Assembly (NCBI GenBank): GCA_001910725.1
Contig: MJGA01000014.1
Coordinates: 682,001-746,000, forward strand
Reading direction: 5' to 3'
Origin: Phanerodontia chrysosporium
Taxonomy: Eukaryota; Basidiomycota; Agaricomycetes; Polyporales; Phanerochaetaceae
Length of the DNA stretch: 64,000 nt
Shown: positions 50,038 through 62,200 of the stretch, piece after piece
Numbering within the stretch: the stretch's first letter is position 1
Layout: each line of letters begins with the position of its first letter
The notes under the pieces: generated by a model
Databases searched by the model: none
What the model was told of the DNA's origin: nothing
The model's input: only the letters and a program-made list of their open reading frames with translations
Position numbers and translations under genes: made by a program

Positions 50038-51733
50038 GGCTCCAAAGCAGCAGCCGGAGGATGGAGGAGCACGCTCACCAGGACCGTCCGACTTTTATTG
50101 CATCTCGCACACAGCGCTCCGCACAACACCCGTCGTGCGGCGTACGTACAAGCGAACGCGTAGCTGTCCAAGTGGGATGCGTTGTGCCAAGGCCCACCGA
50201 GCGGCAGAAGCCCTCCCGACACATCCTGCTGCGCGATGCCATTCCGAGCGCGTCCGCGAGCCACGGCGCCCGGCAGCGTGTGCCTGGCGCGCACGCCCCA
50301 AGCTCAAGCTACGCCTGTCGGTATATGCTTGTGAGACACGCGGAGCAGCGAACCGTGGGCTACAGGTGTGGCACCGCCCGGCCGACGTCACGGGCACGCT
50401 AGAGTTGCGACGACGAGGCTCGCCTTTTGTTCAGGTAATGACACTGCACCTTGGGGAAGCGCAGAAATGGTTTGTCTGTTTGGTTGACATGCTGATACGA
50501 AAGTTGCATGGAGTATCAGGGAGCGTAGAAGCGAGCTTTAGTTTCCTGCCACTGTGGGCGTCGTGATACACACCCGGCACATTCCTTGGGGATATGTATG
50601 GCTGCAATGAGAGCTTCTGTATCTCTATTCAACTTCTAGGAGACAGAGAATCAGTCTAACTCGGCCCAAGAATGTCACAACATTCTTAAGACTTACTGCT
50701 AGCTCGTCTTTCAGACGGCAGTGCCTTACGGCCATGCTGACATCCGAGACACTGACGGGTCCGCACAAGGTTATCACACGGCCCACCACATTCTTGACTC
50801 CGCGTTGGTATACCCATCGATGCTGTCGCAGAATAAGGACCCGAAAAGTCCAGGATCGAGGTGCAGTAAGCTCTTCGGTCAAGCTCGCGCGGGGGGGTTG
50901 CGTGACGCATCACATCACGCCTTTTGTTACTATCAAGTGACATGCGTGACCTCTGGCTCTCTCTCCGTCACGCGTCTGAACATCGTTGGCTCACACCACA
51001 TGCTCCTGTCGCTTCACCAGGAAAACTGCAGGCTCTCCGAGACGAAAAGAGTGGAAATTGTGGAATGTGTAAGCTTACGCAGCTAATTTCCGTTGACCTG
51101 AAGCATCAGTACGTCAAATCTACCGGCATCGCTGCGGCATGTTCCTCAGAGGTTGCTGGATTGACCGCGATGTGCGAGAACGTCAGGGGCGGCTCTCCAG
51201 GTACGGAAGGTATTTTACACTGAGGCCGATGTGCGCACTCGAATGAAACGCAGTCCAAGGAACTGCCGCTTTCTTCGCGACCGTGCTGCCTGGCTCCGTA
51301 CTTTACCACCGGTACCTGGTACGAGTCATCATGCACTAAGTACTGCACTGATTATTACGTTTGCACACTCCGCGGGACCAGCAGAGAAATGCACACTGCA
51401 TCGAACGATTAGTGCTGCATAGCAGAGGTACGTTATATCATGTACGGGTACATCCTGTCGGCAGTCATTTCATATACCCCTCCCAGCTCTTTTTCAACGT
51501 CTTGTCCCGCTCGCCAATCCTCTTCGCAATCGCCTCTGATGTCAACATGCCTGGCAACGCCTGATTGTACCGCATACTCGTTCTGCACATGGAGACACCC
51601 TGCGCGCAGCAGTAGGGACACGGGCCCCAGCCGTAACGATGTGGAAAGCCGGACAACGCTGCTCACAGTGCGTTCCAGGCGTCAGCGATCCCCTGCGGAA
51701 TGGCGGGAGCACCTACCCGAAGACGTCGAGCAC
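50038..51733. other. Intergenic, between DUF6534 copies (left part)
   Basis: 1.7 kb without a recognisable gene. A short minus-strand frame (51465-51656) ends with KRIGERDKTLKKSWEGYMK and has no known domain; it follows the pheromone candidate and could be its 3' UTR or a remnant. Confidence 0.4.
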
Positions 51734-51841
51734 TCATGCCACGACGCAGTTGTGGCTGTTGTTCGAGCTCCCCGTCTCCGCGTCCCGCGGGACCTGCTCG
51801 ACGCCAGCAATGGGGTCTGCGAGGGCGACAAACGTATCCAT
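51734..51841 (-). CDS. Candidate lipopeptide mating-pheromone precursor
   Basis: 35-codon frame in a strong initiation context (CCACC-ATG-G). It begins MDTF, the common start of basidiomycete pheromone precursors, has an acidic/Pro middle (VEQVPRDAE) and ends NNSHNCVVA followed by TGA. The terminal CVVA is a CaaX box for farnesylation and carboxymethylation. The charged RD/E pair 11-15 residues before the cysteine fits the known N-terminal processing position. Precursors of 35-60 aa with this layout are secreted by Ste6-type export and sensed by Ste3-type receptors. No Ste3-like receptor is in the window, so this may be a stand-alone pheromone-like gene or the edge of a mating-type B locus. 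No intron. Confidence 0.62.
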   Translation of the reverse strand: MDTFVALADPIAGVEQVPRDAETGSSNNSHNCVVA

Positions 51842-52202
51842 GGTGGATCTACTGATGGGGCGGCAAGAGGCGACTCTTTGCAAACTCTGAGGTTTGCTGT
51901 TCACACAGCAAGCCGACGATCATGCGGTATTGTGTCGGGACGATGGTAGGCCACACCGGACTGACAGTCATTCCGGTAGTTTGCGAGAGCTTTCCCACGT
52001 ATGACATATTTTTTGCTACGACACCGATGCCAGGATTTCACCGCCTCTTGCCCACGTTCGTGCAAAAATATCAGCAGCTAAACTACCCGAATTTACATGA
52101 GAAATACTCCAACGATGGTATCTATATAATAGGACACTAGTTTGCGGCATGCAATTACTCACGAACAACGAGATTCAGGAGGCGAACAAGGCAGACAAAC
52201 GC
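51842..52202. other. Intergenic, pheromone candidate to DUF6534 copy 2
   Basis: 361 bp upstream of the pheromone candidate (minus strand); probable promoter. No gene seen. Confidence 0.45.
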
Positions 52203-54159
52203 TCACAGCTCGCGCACGACGACCTCCTTTGTCACCGCAGGCAGTGGGATCACCTTGTGTCCCGCATCGGACGCACATACACCGAGCTTTGCACACACAA
52301 ATCAGCTCCGCAAAGCCCTCGAGTCATGTGGTCAACGCGCACCTCGAGCCCATCGTCTGGTGCGTCTCCCTGCGACTCTGGGCGCGGTCGCGCATGGAAG
52401 CGCACCGCAGAGCGACGCGCGCTCTCGCCGCCCTCGTCGACGCGCACGAAGGAGATATGTTCCACGGCGCCTCGCTGCAGCCGGAGCTGCTCGCGGCCGT
52501 GCAACCTGGCCCCGCGCGCCTCGTGTCAGTGTGTCCGCCAGCCCGCGGTGCAAGCAAAGGGCTCACATGGAGACTGAGAGACGGGTCAGCCATCGCCAGC
52601 GTTGCGGCAAAGCGGTGGGGGACCCACAGAATGTGTTCGCATAGAGTTTCGTCACGTTCACATGGAAGGCGAGCCTGCGCGCGCCCGCTGCCGTCAGCGC
52701 CGTCGCGAGTCGCAGAAGAGTAGGGCGCGACCTGACCAGTACAGTCGCCCCGGCGCAGCGTGGAACGTCACGAGCAGCAGCGTCTGGATGAGCGTTACAA
52801 GCACCCCGCGGCTCATGATGTACTGCACGAGCGTGGCCACGAGCGAGTTCGTGCTGCGCGCCGCCCTGTGTCACTGCAGCACAGTGAAGGGAACGGGAGC
52901 AGACGCACCTACGCATGCCTGTCCGCGCCGAAGCGAGCAACAAGCACATCGCTGCGGTCGCGATGATGTCTGTCAGTGCGCCGAAGCCCTTCGCGAGCCC
53001 GAAGAAGATCTGGGCGATGTCAGATTTGGCTCGCTGTTTCCAGCGACTCAGGAGCATACCGAAAAGGGTACGCTCCGCTCGGCGAGCACGTTATGCCTGT
53101 GGACGACCATGACCGTGGTGCAGGCTGATTGTTACTAGACATGAGCGTACTCCCAGAAAGCGCTATGAGCAGGAAACCCACCAATCCCAAATGCTGACGA
53201 GCGGTAGATGAAGCCTGATTACAGAGCGTCCTATAGGACAATTGGCACGTACCACAAGACACGATGGCGCAGACAGCCTGGCACAGAATGGCATGAGAGC
53301 TGCATAAGTTCCGTAGCACGTCTACGCACCACGATGACAGGCACCGCAAGCATGCGCCTGGAAGGCTTGATCTTTGTGACTGCAGCAAAACGTCTGTTGG
53401 GTCCAGTAAATATACATGAACAAACTCGACTCACCGCTATACAATTGAACGGCGAAGAACCCTTGCGAGCTGTGGCATGTCAGGCGTCATGATGATGTAC
53501 ACAGACGACAGACAAGCGACTAACATGAACGTGATCAGCGTAGAAACGAGGCATTCTGCCGAGAGTTCACTTGTGAGAAGTATGAGTTAGGTCGGCATAT
53601 GTGAGGGGCATCCGACGAGCTCGCACACCTCGTGATAGTACTCAGGGGAGCGAGGGAGCCGAAGTGCGGTACCTGCAAAAACCTAAGTATCAGCTCCCAT
53701 GCATGGCGCTATACGCACTCACGAGATAGTAATACACAGACTGAGCAACAAGAGCCGACGAGGTGATGTTGAGCACGCTAGGACAGTCGATGTGACAAAG
53801 CGATCCACTCGGTCGAGGTGTCGACTTACAGCATTGCCAAGGCCTAGGAAGATCAGAGTTTAGTTATGGATAAACCATCAGAATAAGTCCTTACAGTGAC
53901 TTGCAAGTGGGGAGCTTCGTGTGTCGGAAGTATAAGTATCCCTGCAGGAGGTTGATTCCAGTCAAGCTATTCGACTATGAACAAGCCTCCAAGAGAAAAA
54001 TTCAAAGAACAGCACTTGCACTAGTGAACAAAGGAACCCTTCACTTCCTTGATGAGCTCAGTCCGAAGCCGGAAAATCGGACCACTTACCCCAATACAGA
54101 GGTCCCAGGGTTGGAGTGAGGTCGAGCCCGTTATCTGGAACGTTGGTACTGCTAGGCAT
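52203..54159 (-). CDS. DUF6534-type membrane protein, copy 2
   Basis: Paralogue of 48078-50037. Start MPSSTNVPDNGLDLTPTLGPLYWG at 54159 aligns with copy 1's start. The diagnostic block FGLAKGFGALTDIIATAAMCLLLASARTGMRR (52960-53045) and the following helix region (FHVNVTKLYANTF near 52625-52670) match copy 1. The C-terminus GHKVIPLPAVTKEVVVREL (TGA 52203-52205) matches copy 1's GKRTPLPVVTRTVVIREL. Middle exons (53200-53900) are less clear than in copy 1; helices are shorter and some frame joins were not resolved, so partial decay is possible. Confidence 0.72.
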
Positions 54160-54999
54160 CCTGTCGGGTCACACAGATGAATGCCACGGATGGGGGAACC
54201 AATCCAAACCGTCCGCTGATCCAACCTTCCGCTTCTTATTGCGTCTCGGAGACAGGGCGCCCTCGAGACAAGATAGCCCTATCAGGAGCTGCAAAGCCTA
54301 TCATGGCTGCCGCACACAATCGAAGTTTCCTAGGACGCCACTCGCGTACTCGCAAAACTTTCTGCACAGGCATGCTAGCGGAGCAGCAGGGAAAGTGCAA
54401 CGCAAGAAGGACGCGGGATGGCGAATATGAACCACGAGGCGGCCCCGGCTGTGCAAGCTGCTGCGCGCTGTATAGCGGGTTGCTAAGCAAGAGCACCGCA
54501 AGTGTGAATGCTCGTGCCCCATGACCGAAGACATCCTCTGTTCCGTGGGTCTCGGACTCCGGCGGGGCGTTCGTCATAATTCAGGTCTAGTTGAAGCTGT
54601 GTTTCATTACTCGTGGTCAAAGTCAGGAAGAGCTGTAGAGCACACACACACAATTCTGAGGCTCGACGCTGAGTTTCGCGCGGACGAGTGTACCAAGGCT
54701 CTGTGTGCGATATCTTGCGTATATTGCACATCCGTGATGAACTGCCAGATACGCTGAACGACATCGCGTCTCAGCTCCATGGCATGCCTCACGCTGATGG
54801 CGGTGGCATGTGCTGCACACAGCCTCTGCAGGAACTGGTGACTACTGCCAGCGATGCCAGCGAACGCTAACCTTGAGTCTCTGCGGAGTGATACGTAAGC
54901 GCACGATACCGCTAGGCGTCGTCCTGCGTGAAGTGCAGTGCATCTCGTGGGATTCTTGTCTGCATGAGTATCGTGTCGGAGAGGAGGCGACGCAGCAGC
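54160..54999. other. Intergenic upstream of DUF6534 copy 2
   Basis: 840 bp. Contains a short (CA)n run near 54644. No gene recognised. Confidence 0.4.
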
Positions 55000-55175
55000 G
55001 AAATGGTTTACTTACGAGAAATGAAGTTGGAGTCGTACGGTGCAGTTTATCGGCGTCAATAAGCACAATGGTTGTAATAGTGTAAGTATAGAGTGTAAGC
55101 TTTACTGACTTGCATGTAAGCTACAGTAAATAGCCCGTACTTACCAGCCTCAGCAACATTACGAGTAAGTTACTA
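55000..55175. repeat. TTACTTAC/GTAAGTAA motif cluster
   Basis: TTTACTTACG near 55006, GTAAGTATAG near 55082, GTAAGCTTTAC near 55095, GTAAGCTACAG near 55116, GTACTTACC near 55137, GAGTAAGTTAC near 55163. Both orientations are mixed. Same word family as at 8930-9310 and 27182-27240; candidate edges of a small DNA transposon or its relic. Confidence 0.4.
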
Positions 55176-55388
55176 GTGTTGTCTCTCGAACCTGAGAGCT
55201 GACAGGAATTGTGTTCTTGGGGCCGGCGTCCTCCTCAGCCCAGGACCTTTGTCATGACTGCAGCGCGACGCACTGAGAGAATCAGCAGTTCCAGGGACGT
55301 CAATACAATCTTAAGGATAATTAATGGAGCAGAATGATGTTCATGCTCATGCGTCTCTACAACTGGGCGCACTTATATAGCTGTGATT

Positions 55389-56305
55389 TTACGGGTAAAA
55401 GTCGCTCTCTCCGGCCTCGATGAATCTGTCGAGGCCATCCTCAATCTTTTCGTCGCCGCCGTTCATATCGATTCCGAGGCCAGCAGCATCGGGCCTCTCT
55501 GCAAGAGTAGCAAGCGCAAGCGCAACGTCGTCGCGCTGACACCACAGGACTTCAGCCAGCGCGCGTGACAGGGGAAGGAGGAGGGCGTACCGAGACAGTT
55601 GCGCCGAGCGGCGCCTTGCCAATTGTCGCGCGGCCGGTGCCCGGCTTGTTCGTGAGCCATCCGGGGCGGAGCATCGTCCACGCAAACGCGGTGCGTCCTG
55701 AGAGGTCGTGATCCGCGTCGTACTTTGCCTGCAAGTACGGCCCAATGCTGGAGAAAAACTGCTCCGAGTGCTTCCTATCCTGCGCGGTCTATAATGCGTG
55801 CCCGCAAAGGCGAAGGAAAGGAGTGCATCAGATATAGATGTCCGCAAAGCGCAGACAGCGACTCACGTAGTGCGCCGGTACACGCGCGCGGTCACGCACG
55901 TCAAGCGCGGAAAGCATGATAAGGCGCGGACGCGGCTCGAGAAGCATCTCGAGCGCGTCGAAGACCTTGAGGGCCCCAGCGTAGTCCACGGCGCGGTACC
56001 GCGCAGGCCCGCCGTTTCCTTCGGCCCCTGCACAGAAGTATACAACGTCCGCGCCCGCGAACTCTTCGGAGAAGCGTCTGGGCGCGTCTTCCTCGAGCGA
56101 AAGCACGGCTGGCGTTGCGCCAGCCGCAACGACCGCAGGCGTCTGTGTGCTCTGCCGGAAGATCGACGCCACGGTGTGGCCACGTGCGACGAGCAGCCGG
56201 GTGAGGCGCAGAGCAATCTGAGAGATTGTATTAGAATAGCATGTGTGGCCGCGGAGCTGGAGCATACCGTACCTTGCCGTGTCCGCCGACTATAATGATC
56301 TTCAT
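55389..56305 (-). CDS. NAD(P)-binding reductase 2, NmrA/atypical SDR
   Basis: Intact paralogue of the gene at 18753-19644. First exon MKIIIVGGHGK (56305) with the GGHGK nucleotide loop, intron, then IALRLTRLLVARGHTVASIF, VVYFCAGAEGNGG, VDYAGALKVFDALE, PRLIMLSALDVRD, YLQAKYDADHDL, WTMLRPGWLTNKPGTG and RDDVALALATLAERP...ESDFYP; stop TAA 55389-55391. Intron positions match copy 1. Codon use is more GC-rich than copy 1. TATA-like site at 56411-56417 upstream. Substrate unknown. Confidence 0.87.
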
Positions 56306-58019
56306 GGATGGTGCTTGTGTGCAGAAGTAGATGCGTCTAGGGAGACTTATCTGTACTGTTATCGGTCGAAGCGCCCTCGCTGGAGACTGTCTGGTTCGCA
56401 GGACGCGCTACTTTATACCTTGCCGAATGCTAGCGCAGCATACCGCCCGAAATAAACACTGCTGAGGGGGCCGTCGGAGTTACCATCCCTGAAAAACAGC
56501 ATCGACTTCCAACAGGCCACTCAATGTTATCACCAGTACCAGCCTTGCCTGGACGCAGTTGGGCACACCTCTGCAATCCGAGGTGCCAGCGTCTACGCCA
56601 CAGATGCGTATTGGTATCACTGCTGACGTGGGCAGGGTCGCGATGTGCTTTATTTGCGTGAGCTGAGTAACACTGTATGTCTGCGTATTACGCGATAGTA
56701 TTGTGCGAGTCGGAAGCGATCTCGGGGGGTGTGCGGGGAGGGACCGAGGGTTGAGCCTGATTGCAGGTGTCATCTCGCCAAGTGAGGCATCGGACGAGGG
56801 TGAGGTCGGGCGATGAAGCTGACGACAATGGGAGTATTTTTGAGTAGTATACCAGAACGATGTCGTCGGGAGCTTGAGATGAGAGGACTTTGTCCATGCG
56901 GTGCTTGCAGGAGATGGAGCCTACGCCGGAATGAATATCAACACATTGAGTTCAATTACCAAGCACGTAGACGCCTCACTTACACACCATCCCTTACAGC
57001 AGAGATAGATGACGTGCCCAGTCGGTGCCTTCAATGCAAAGGACGAGGCACGGGGACGCTGCCGGACGCCACGCGTGACCGGGCATCCCGGGCATGACGC
57101 GGCGGTAGGGCATGTTCCCGCGAAGGAAAATGAGGGGCATCATAGCATGCCTACAAAGCCATCCTGAAAACCGTACAGTCAGCTGGGCGGGCGCATCACT
57201 GCCGGCGGCGCGCCCTCTTCCGCGCGCACACAGGAGGGAGCGCGATCTATCCCAGTCTATCCCGCGATGCCCGCACGCGCCTATGACATCGCGAACGGAA
57301 ACAGCGTTGAGATTGGGTATGTTCCGAGTTTATCCGGGTCCAGGCACCCGCGAACAACCATCCCCGAGGCTGCGCTAGAAATCGAGTGGGACCGGCCGTC
57401 GCGGGAGCGGGAGAGGAGTGACTCGGGCAGGGATCGGGGAGGCCCGCGGGGCGCTCGCTGCGTGCTCGGTGTGTGCTTTCGTGATTGCATCGAAGGGGGC
57501 AGCTATTGGTAGAGGAGAGGCAACACTGTCATCGGATCTACGCGGACTTGCTGGTTCTTCTCTACTTGCCTGAGTTTCACGACACTTGTGTGGCACCACC
57601 GCAAGGGGACAGCGATTAGCCTGACTGGTTAGAATTGCCCGAATGGTCTCCGGTTCTGGCTGCCTGGCTCGGTCACGAGCGATAGGTGAGCCCTTCGCTG
57701 AAGCCTGCCTGCGAACAGTTAGCTCAAGGTAACTTGTAGATCATGAGAGAATAACGTACAAAACATATCGGGCACGAGAGCAGCCGGCGGCACCCGCGTG
57801 CTGACTGACCCCCGGAGGCCTTGTGGCACAGCGAAGCCAGTCCTGCGTGAAGAGACGGGTGAGCCGCCGACGCGCCATACCGACGCAGATGCGAGCGGCC
57901 GATGGCCTCATCGCTCACCCGACCCTTTGCGCGCAACGGAACAGCTTGGGAAAAACTGCAGGGAACCGAGAGCGAAGGCTTATAAGCCCAGCAACGGGAA
58001 CGCAAGCCCAGGCCTCGCC
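56306..58019. other. Intergenic, reductase 2 to reductase 3 (divergent)
   Basis: 1.7 kb between divergent paralogues. TATA-like sites lie near each end (complement at 56411-56417; 57979-57985). Open frames around 56.8-57.5 kb have no recognisable content. Confidence 0.45.
56411..56417 (-). promoter_or_regulatory. TATA box of reductase 2
   Basis: TATAAAG on the minus strand, about 106 bp before the ATG at 56305. See reductase 1 for the comparable element. Confidence 0.45.
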
Positions 58020-58768
58020 ATGACCGCACCGTTACCTCCACCGCGGGCATCCGACAACCATGTACCCCGCATCACCGACATCGTCATCGTCGGCGGCCAC
58101 ACCAAGGTGCGTGCCGCGTGCCGCCCGCACACTGCAGCACTCGCGCCTGACAACGCCCGCATAGCTTGCGCTGCGCCTCACGCAGCATCTCCTCGCGCGC
58201 GGCGAAACACGAGTGCTCTCCACCTTCGCGAACGGCTGGCATGCGCGCGCGGTCGCGGCTGCCGGTGCCGCGCCGTTCGTCCTCAGCCTCGATGATGACC
58301 CGCCGGAGACCTTCGCCGCCGTATTCTCCGGCAAGCATCTCGTGTACCTCTGCGCGGGCGCACACGGTGCGCGCAAGGTCTGCGACGCCCTCGAGCTGGT
58401 CCCTGCTCCGCGTCCACGTCTCGTCTTCCTTTCTGCGCCCGTGCCTGAAGACGAAGGGATGTATCTCGATGTGGAGCGCGACATTGCCACGCGCACAGCG
58501 TTTCCGTGGACGATTCTTCGTGCGGCCGTCGGCGATGCTGAGGACCCGACCATATCGGTGAGTAGTACCTTCAGCCTATCGCCTCTCCTTGGACTGTGCG
58601 CTGATGCTGGAAGGGGGGAGACAGTGTGACGACGTCGCGTACGCATTGGCGATGCTCACGGACAGGCCTGATGCCGCAGGCATCATAGTTGATTTGCACG
58701 ATGGAGAAGAGAGGATTGAGGAGAAAGTGGTTAGGCTCATCAGGTTTCAGAAGAATTTTCTTCTATAA
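58020..58768 (+). CDS. NAD(P)-binding reductase 3, shortened paralogue
   Basis: Third copy of the reductase family, reduced. It has an added Pro-rich leader (MTAPLPPPRASDNHVPRITD) before DIVIVGGHTK, then an intron at the conserved position into the helix region, then RVLSTFANGWHARAVAAAGAAPFVLSLDDD, HLVYLCAGAHGARKVCDALELVPAPRPRLVFLSAP and, after a gap, WTILRAAVGDAEDPTIS and CDDVAYALAMLTDRPDAAG. Compared with copies 1 and 2 it lacks most of the VDYEGALKV segment, the YxxKYDAD helix and the GxLTNxPGTGRATVG loop. Ends KNFLL, TAA at 58766-58768. The glycine loop is altered (GGHTK). Probably non-functional or of altered function; TTATAAG at 57979-57985 suggests it may still be transcribed. Confidence 0.65.
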
Positions 58769-59244
58769 GCCAAAGAGTGGTTTGATACTGCATGGACAAC
58801 GGAAGCATCTGGAGGAACAAGAGATACCTAGGAGATACCAGAGTCAGCAAATTTACATAGACGCTGCATACCTGCTTACTTGGTGTCATTCATGAGGTCC
58901 GAGTTTAATGAATGGATGTCAGAGCCTGCGCTAAGGCAGTCAACACCAGAGAGTTGCGAAGAGCGGGATAATCAGGAGAGCATTTACCTACAATCTGCTT
59001 CTCTGAGCTCTCTGAATACCGAGGACACGGTGGTCTTTCAGTCTCCGACGAGAGTAAGAACGGCAGACTGCATTAGCAAGCCATCAAACGCACAACATGG
59101 ACAGCAAGACAAGAAAAGTACGCAAGCATAATAAGGATATCAGACGATGCCACACAGCGGGATCATTTATACCTCCATCTCCTCGAGCGCTCGTCTAGAA
59201 TGCGAAAGTCAATTCACTATGTGTCGCAAATGGGTCTGGGCGAC
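58769..59244. other. Convergent intergenic region
   Basis: 476 bp between the 3' ends of reductase 3 and the chromatin gene; nothing recognised. Confidence 0.45.
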
Positions 59245-62200
59245 TCACAGAAACGCTTTTCGACACATAGCTCTGTGTTTTTGCTGCTTCCACACCTGCC
59301 GCCGCGACTTCGCGGCAAGCAAGTCTTCGTCAAGGTCTGAGGAACAGGTCAACAGCCAGTCCTCCCGAACGGGTATTGACACACCATTGTCCTCGCCTAG
59401 CATCAGGATCTGGTCAAGACCGACGGCTTGCCTGCATGAACCTCGTCAGTGTCCGACGCGCGGGCGCTGGCCACGTGCCACGACGCACCAGGTGTCGTGC
59501 TCGTCAAAGAAGCGCACGATGTGTATGTGCTCGCTCTCCATCTTCTTCCTCGTCCACCCCGCCTTGAGTGACGCAGGTACTGCCTCGTCGTCAAAGTCGA
59601 ATACGACCGCAGGCCACCAAGGGAAACCAGCTAGCGCGCCGTCAGCCTTCATGCGAGGGGCTCGCGCCGTCGTACTCACTGAACTTCGCCCACACTGTCG
59701 ACGAGCAATGAGCCAGGGAGATTGCGCAGAACGGTCATCAGGACTCACCAAGCGTGCCGCCCTCGAGGAGTGGCTGCCCCCGCTTCAGCACGACCTTCCC
59801 CGCGTCGGGATCGATCGGCGGGCCCATGGCCGACTTGCGTCCCCTCTTTCCCTTTGCCTTGCCTTTGCCCGGCTTTGGGCCAGGACGCTTCTTGGTCGAC
59901 GGACCGGGCTCGTCCTCGAGAGTCTCCACCTCATCCTCGCCGTCGTCGTCTGGGGCGGCACTGGCCTCTTCCGACTCCTGGGACGGCGGCGGCGGCTCTT
60001 CTGCCGCCTCCCGCGCCTGCTTTTTGCGCCGAGAGGAGCGTAGAGGGGACCGCGGCGCGTCCGAGTCGCTCAGCGCGGTCAACTCCGAGGCCTGGTCCTC
60101 CGACGTCTGGTCCTCAGCCGCAACCTCCGGGGTGCCCTCCGCCGCACCGCTCTCGACATCAGCAGGCTGGTCTGCAGAGGGCATTGGCGTCGCCTCCGCA
60201 TCCTGTTCCTGCTCTGGCAGCTCTTGCTCAGTGCGGATGTCGAACCCGGGAGGGATGTCCGTTATCGTGCGGTCATCGTCCTCAACATCGCCAGTCTCTT
60301 CGGCAGGCAGGCTCACAGGTGCAGCCAGTGGTGTTGGCACGCCTTCCTCGGGTTCCGCGGGTTCCGCGGGTTCTGGGACCAGCTCAAGGACGCGCGGCTC
60401 CGCAGGCGACTCTTCCTCTTCCTCGCGCACAGCCTCGATCTCAGCCTCTTCCTGCTCCTGCGGTTCCACATTAGTATCTTGAGTTGGCGTAGAAGGCCCA
60501 AAAGGCACGCTTTCGGGCACTTCAACTTGCGTAAATGGCTGCGGGGGCCCTTCGACATCGACATCCATAGGAGTCGCTGGGCGCGGGGAGGTGGGTTCGC
60601 GCTCGCCCGGAAGCTCCTCAGGCGCTGGAGGTGCCGCTTCCTCGACTGTTGGGGGCAACGGAATGGGAGCTGACGACGGTTCTGACGGCCCAGCTTCAGG
60701 TTGGACGACGGGCGACTCCTCCACCGTCTTTGCGACGTTCGGTGTCGTCGATGCCGGACGCTCTGAGATCATAAGAGTCAGCTATTCCACGTATCGCACG
60801 ACCGCGAACAGAGAGTACCCACCAGAACGCGCGTTCTTGCGCTTCGGTTCGTACGACCGCTCGGGCAGCGGGCGGCGGCGCTGGCCCTGGGGGAGGATCC
60901 AGCCCTGGTCGAACCGGGAAAACGACTGGCGCATGTCGACATCTTCGACGACGGGCGGCACGTCTGAGTGTCCCGGCTGCACGACTGGCGCACGTTTCCA
61001 ATGCTTCGACTCCCGCCGCTGCCTCTTCGCAGGCGGCTCCCCGTCCGCCGTCGACTCTGTCTGCGGCTCCGGAGGGATGGGCTGCGCTGGCGCGGCCCCC
61101 TCGACGGGCTGTGCCTGTGTGGTGCCCACCGGCGTCCCGGCTGGGCCTTCGGCAGTCGGCGAGTCTCCTGCTGCTCCTGCCACGGCCTTGCCGCGCCTGG
61201 TTTTCGGGTGCGCCAAGCTGATACCGAGGGCAGCGGTAGCTCGCCGTTCTCTCGCACGCGCCTTCTCCTGCCTGCGGTCACGCTTGATCTTGGGCGCAGG
61301 AGTGGGAGGTGCTGTAGGCTCGGTTTGTACTATTGGTTCGGCAGGGTGCGGCGGTTCGGGCAAAGGCAACGGCAGTGCTGCTGCTGGCGTCTGTGGAGCC
61401 TTTGGTTCGCCAAACTCGTAGCTGAGCAACGCGTCAATTGGCGGTTTGTCTAAGACGAATCGGCACTCTCTTCGAATGCGCTCGGGGTCTTCAAGTAGGT
61501 CAAGCAGACATAACGGCGGCTCCAAGTCGCCTATATCAGGTTTGGCAGGCTCCGAGGCGCCCTCAGGTCGCTCTTGCTTAGAGACAGCCGGACGCTGAGT
61601 GGCAAATCGATCCAGTTCGGGAAGAACCCGTTCCGCGGCGTTCTTGATACGCCTGGCAGCCTTGAAGTACGGTGTGTCCGGCTTGTTATAGACCATGGCA
61701 TTATCGAGGACTAGGAAGATGTCATCCTGTGCAGAGAGTCAGTATCTGCAGGAGAAAAAGCGGGCGAGCAGCATACCTTGAAGTCTTGGAGATCGAGGTA
61801 TTGATGCTCTGTTAGCTTCCTGTCGATGACACTCCAGCACATTGGGCGCTTAATAACGTCGTAGTAATCGGGACGTCCACCTTCGACACCGGGCTGAGAA
61901 AGTAATCGCTCTTGTCCCCGCTAGTATAACAGTCAGCCAGGTCCATCGTATTCCAGCGGCGGCGTCACATACCTCTTGACATCCTCGAATACCTTCCGCA
62001 TGGCCATATGGGAAGGGTAAAGAATATCGCGAAGGACCTGCTGGATACAATTCGCCTGCCGCAACTTATGCATCTCCCTCTGGCGCGTCGCATCCGACAG
62101 CGTGCGGAGCCGCTCCAGATCCGCCCGGAGGTCCTTGAGCAACTGCGACACAACGACGTCAACCACCAACCCCCACCCACAACCACAGCATAGCGCACCG

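Noticed and set aside
49900..52203. Search for a Ste3-type pheromone receptor near the pheromone candidate
   Set aside because: No seven-helix frame with receptor motifs was found on either strand; the DUF6534 and DUF6533 proteins are different families.
59722..60482. Long plus-strand open frames opposite the Nto1-like gene
   Set aside because: They mirror the GC-rich Pro/Glu/Ala linker on the minus strand; translations are Ser/Pro/Arg-rich without motifs.
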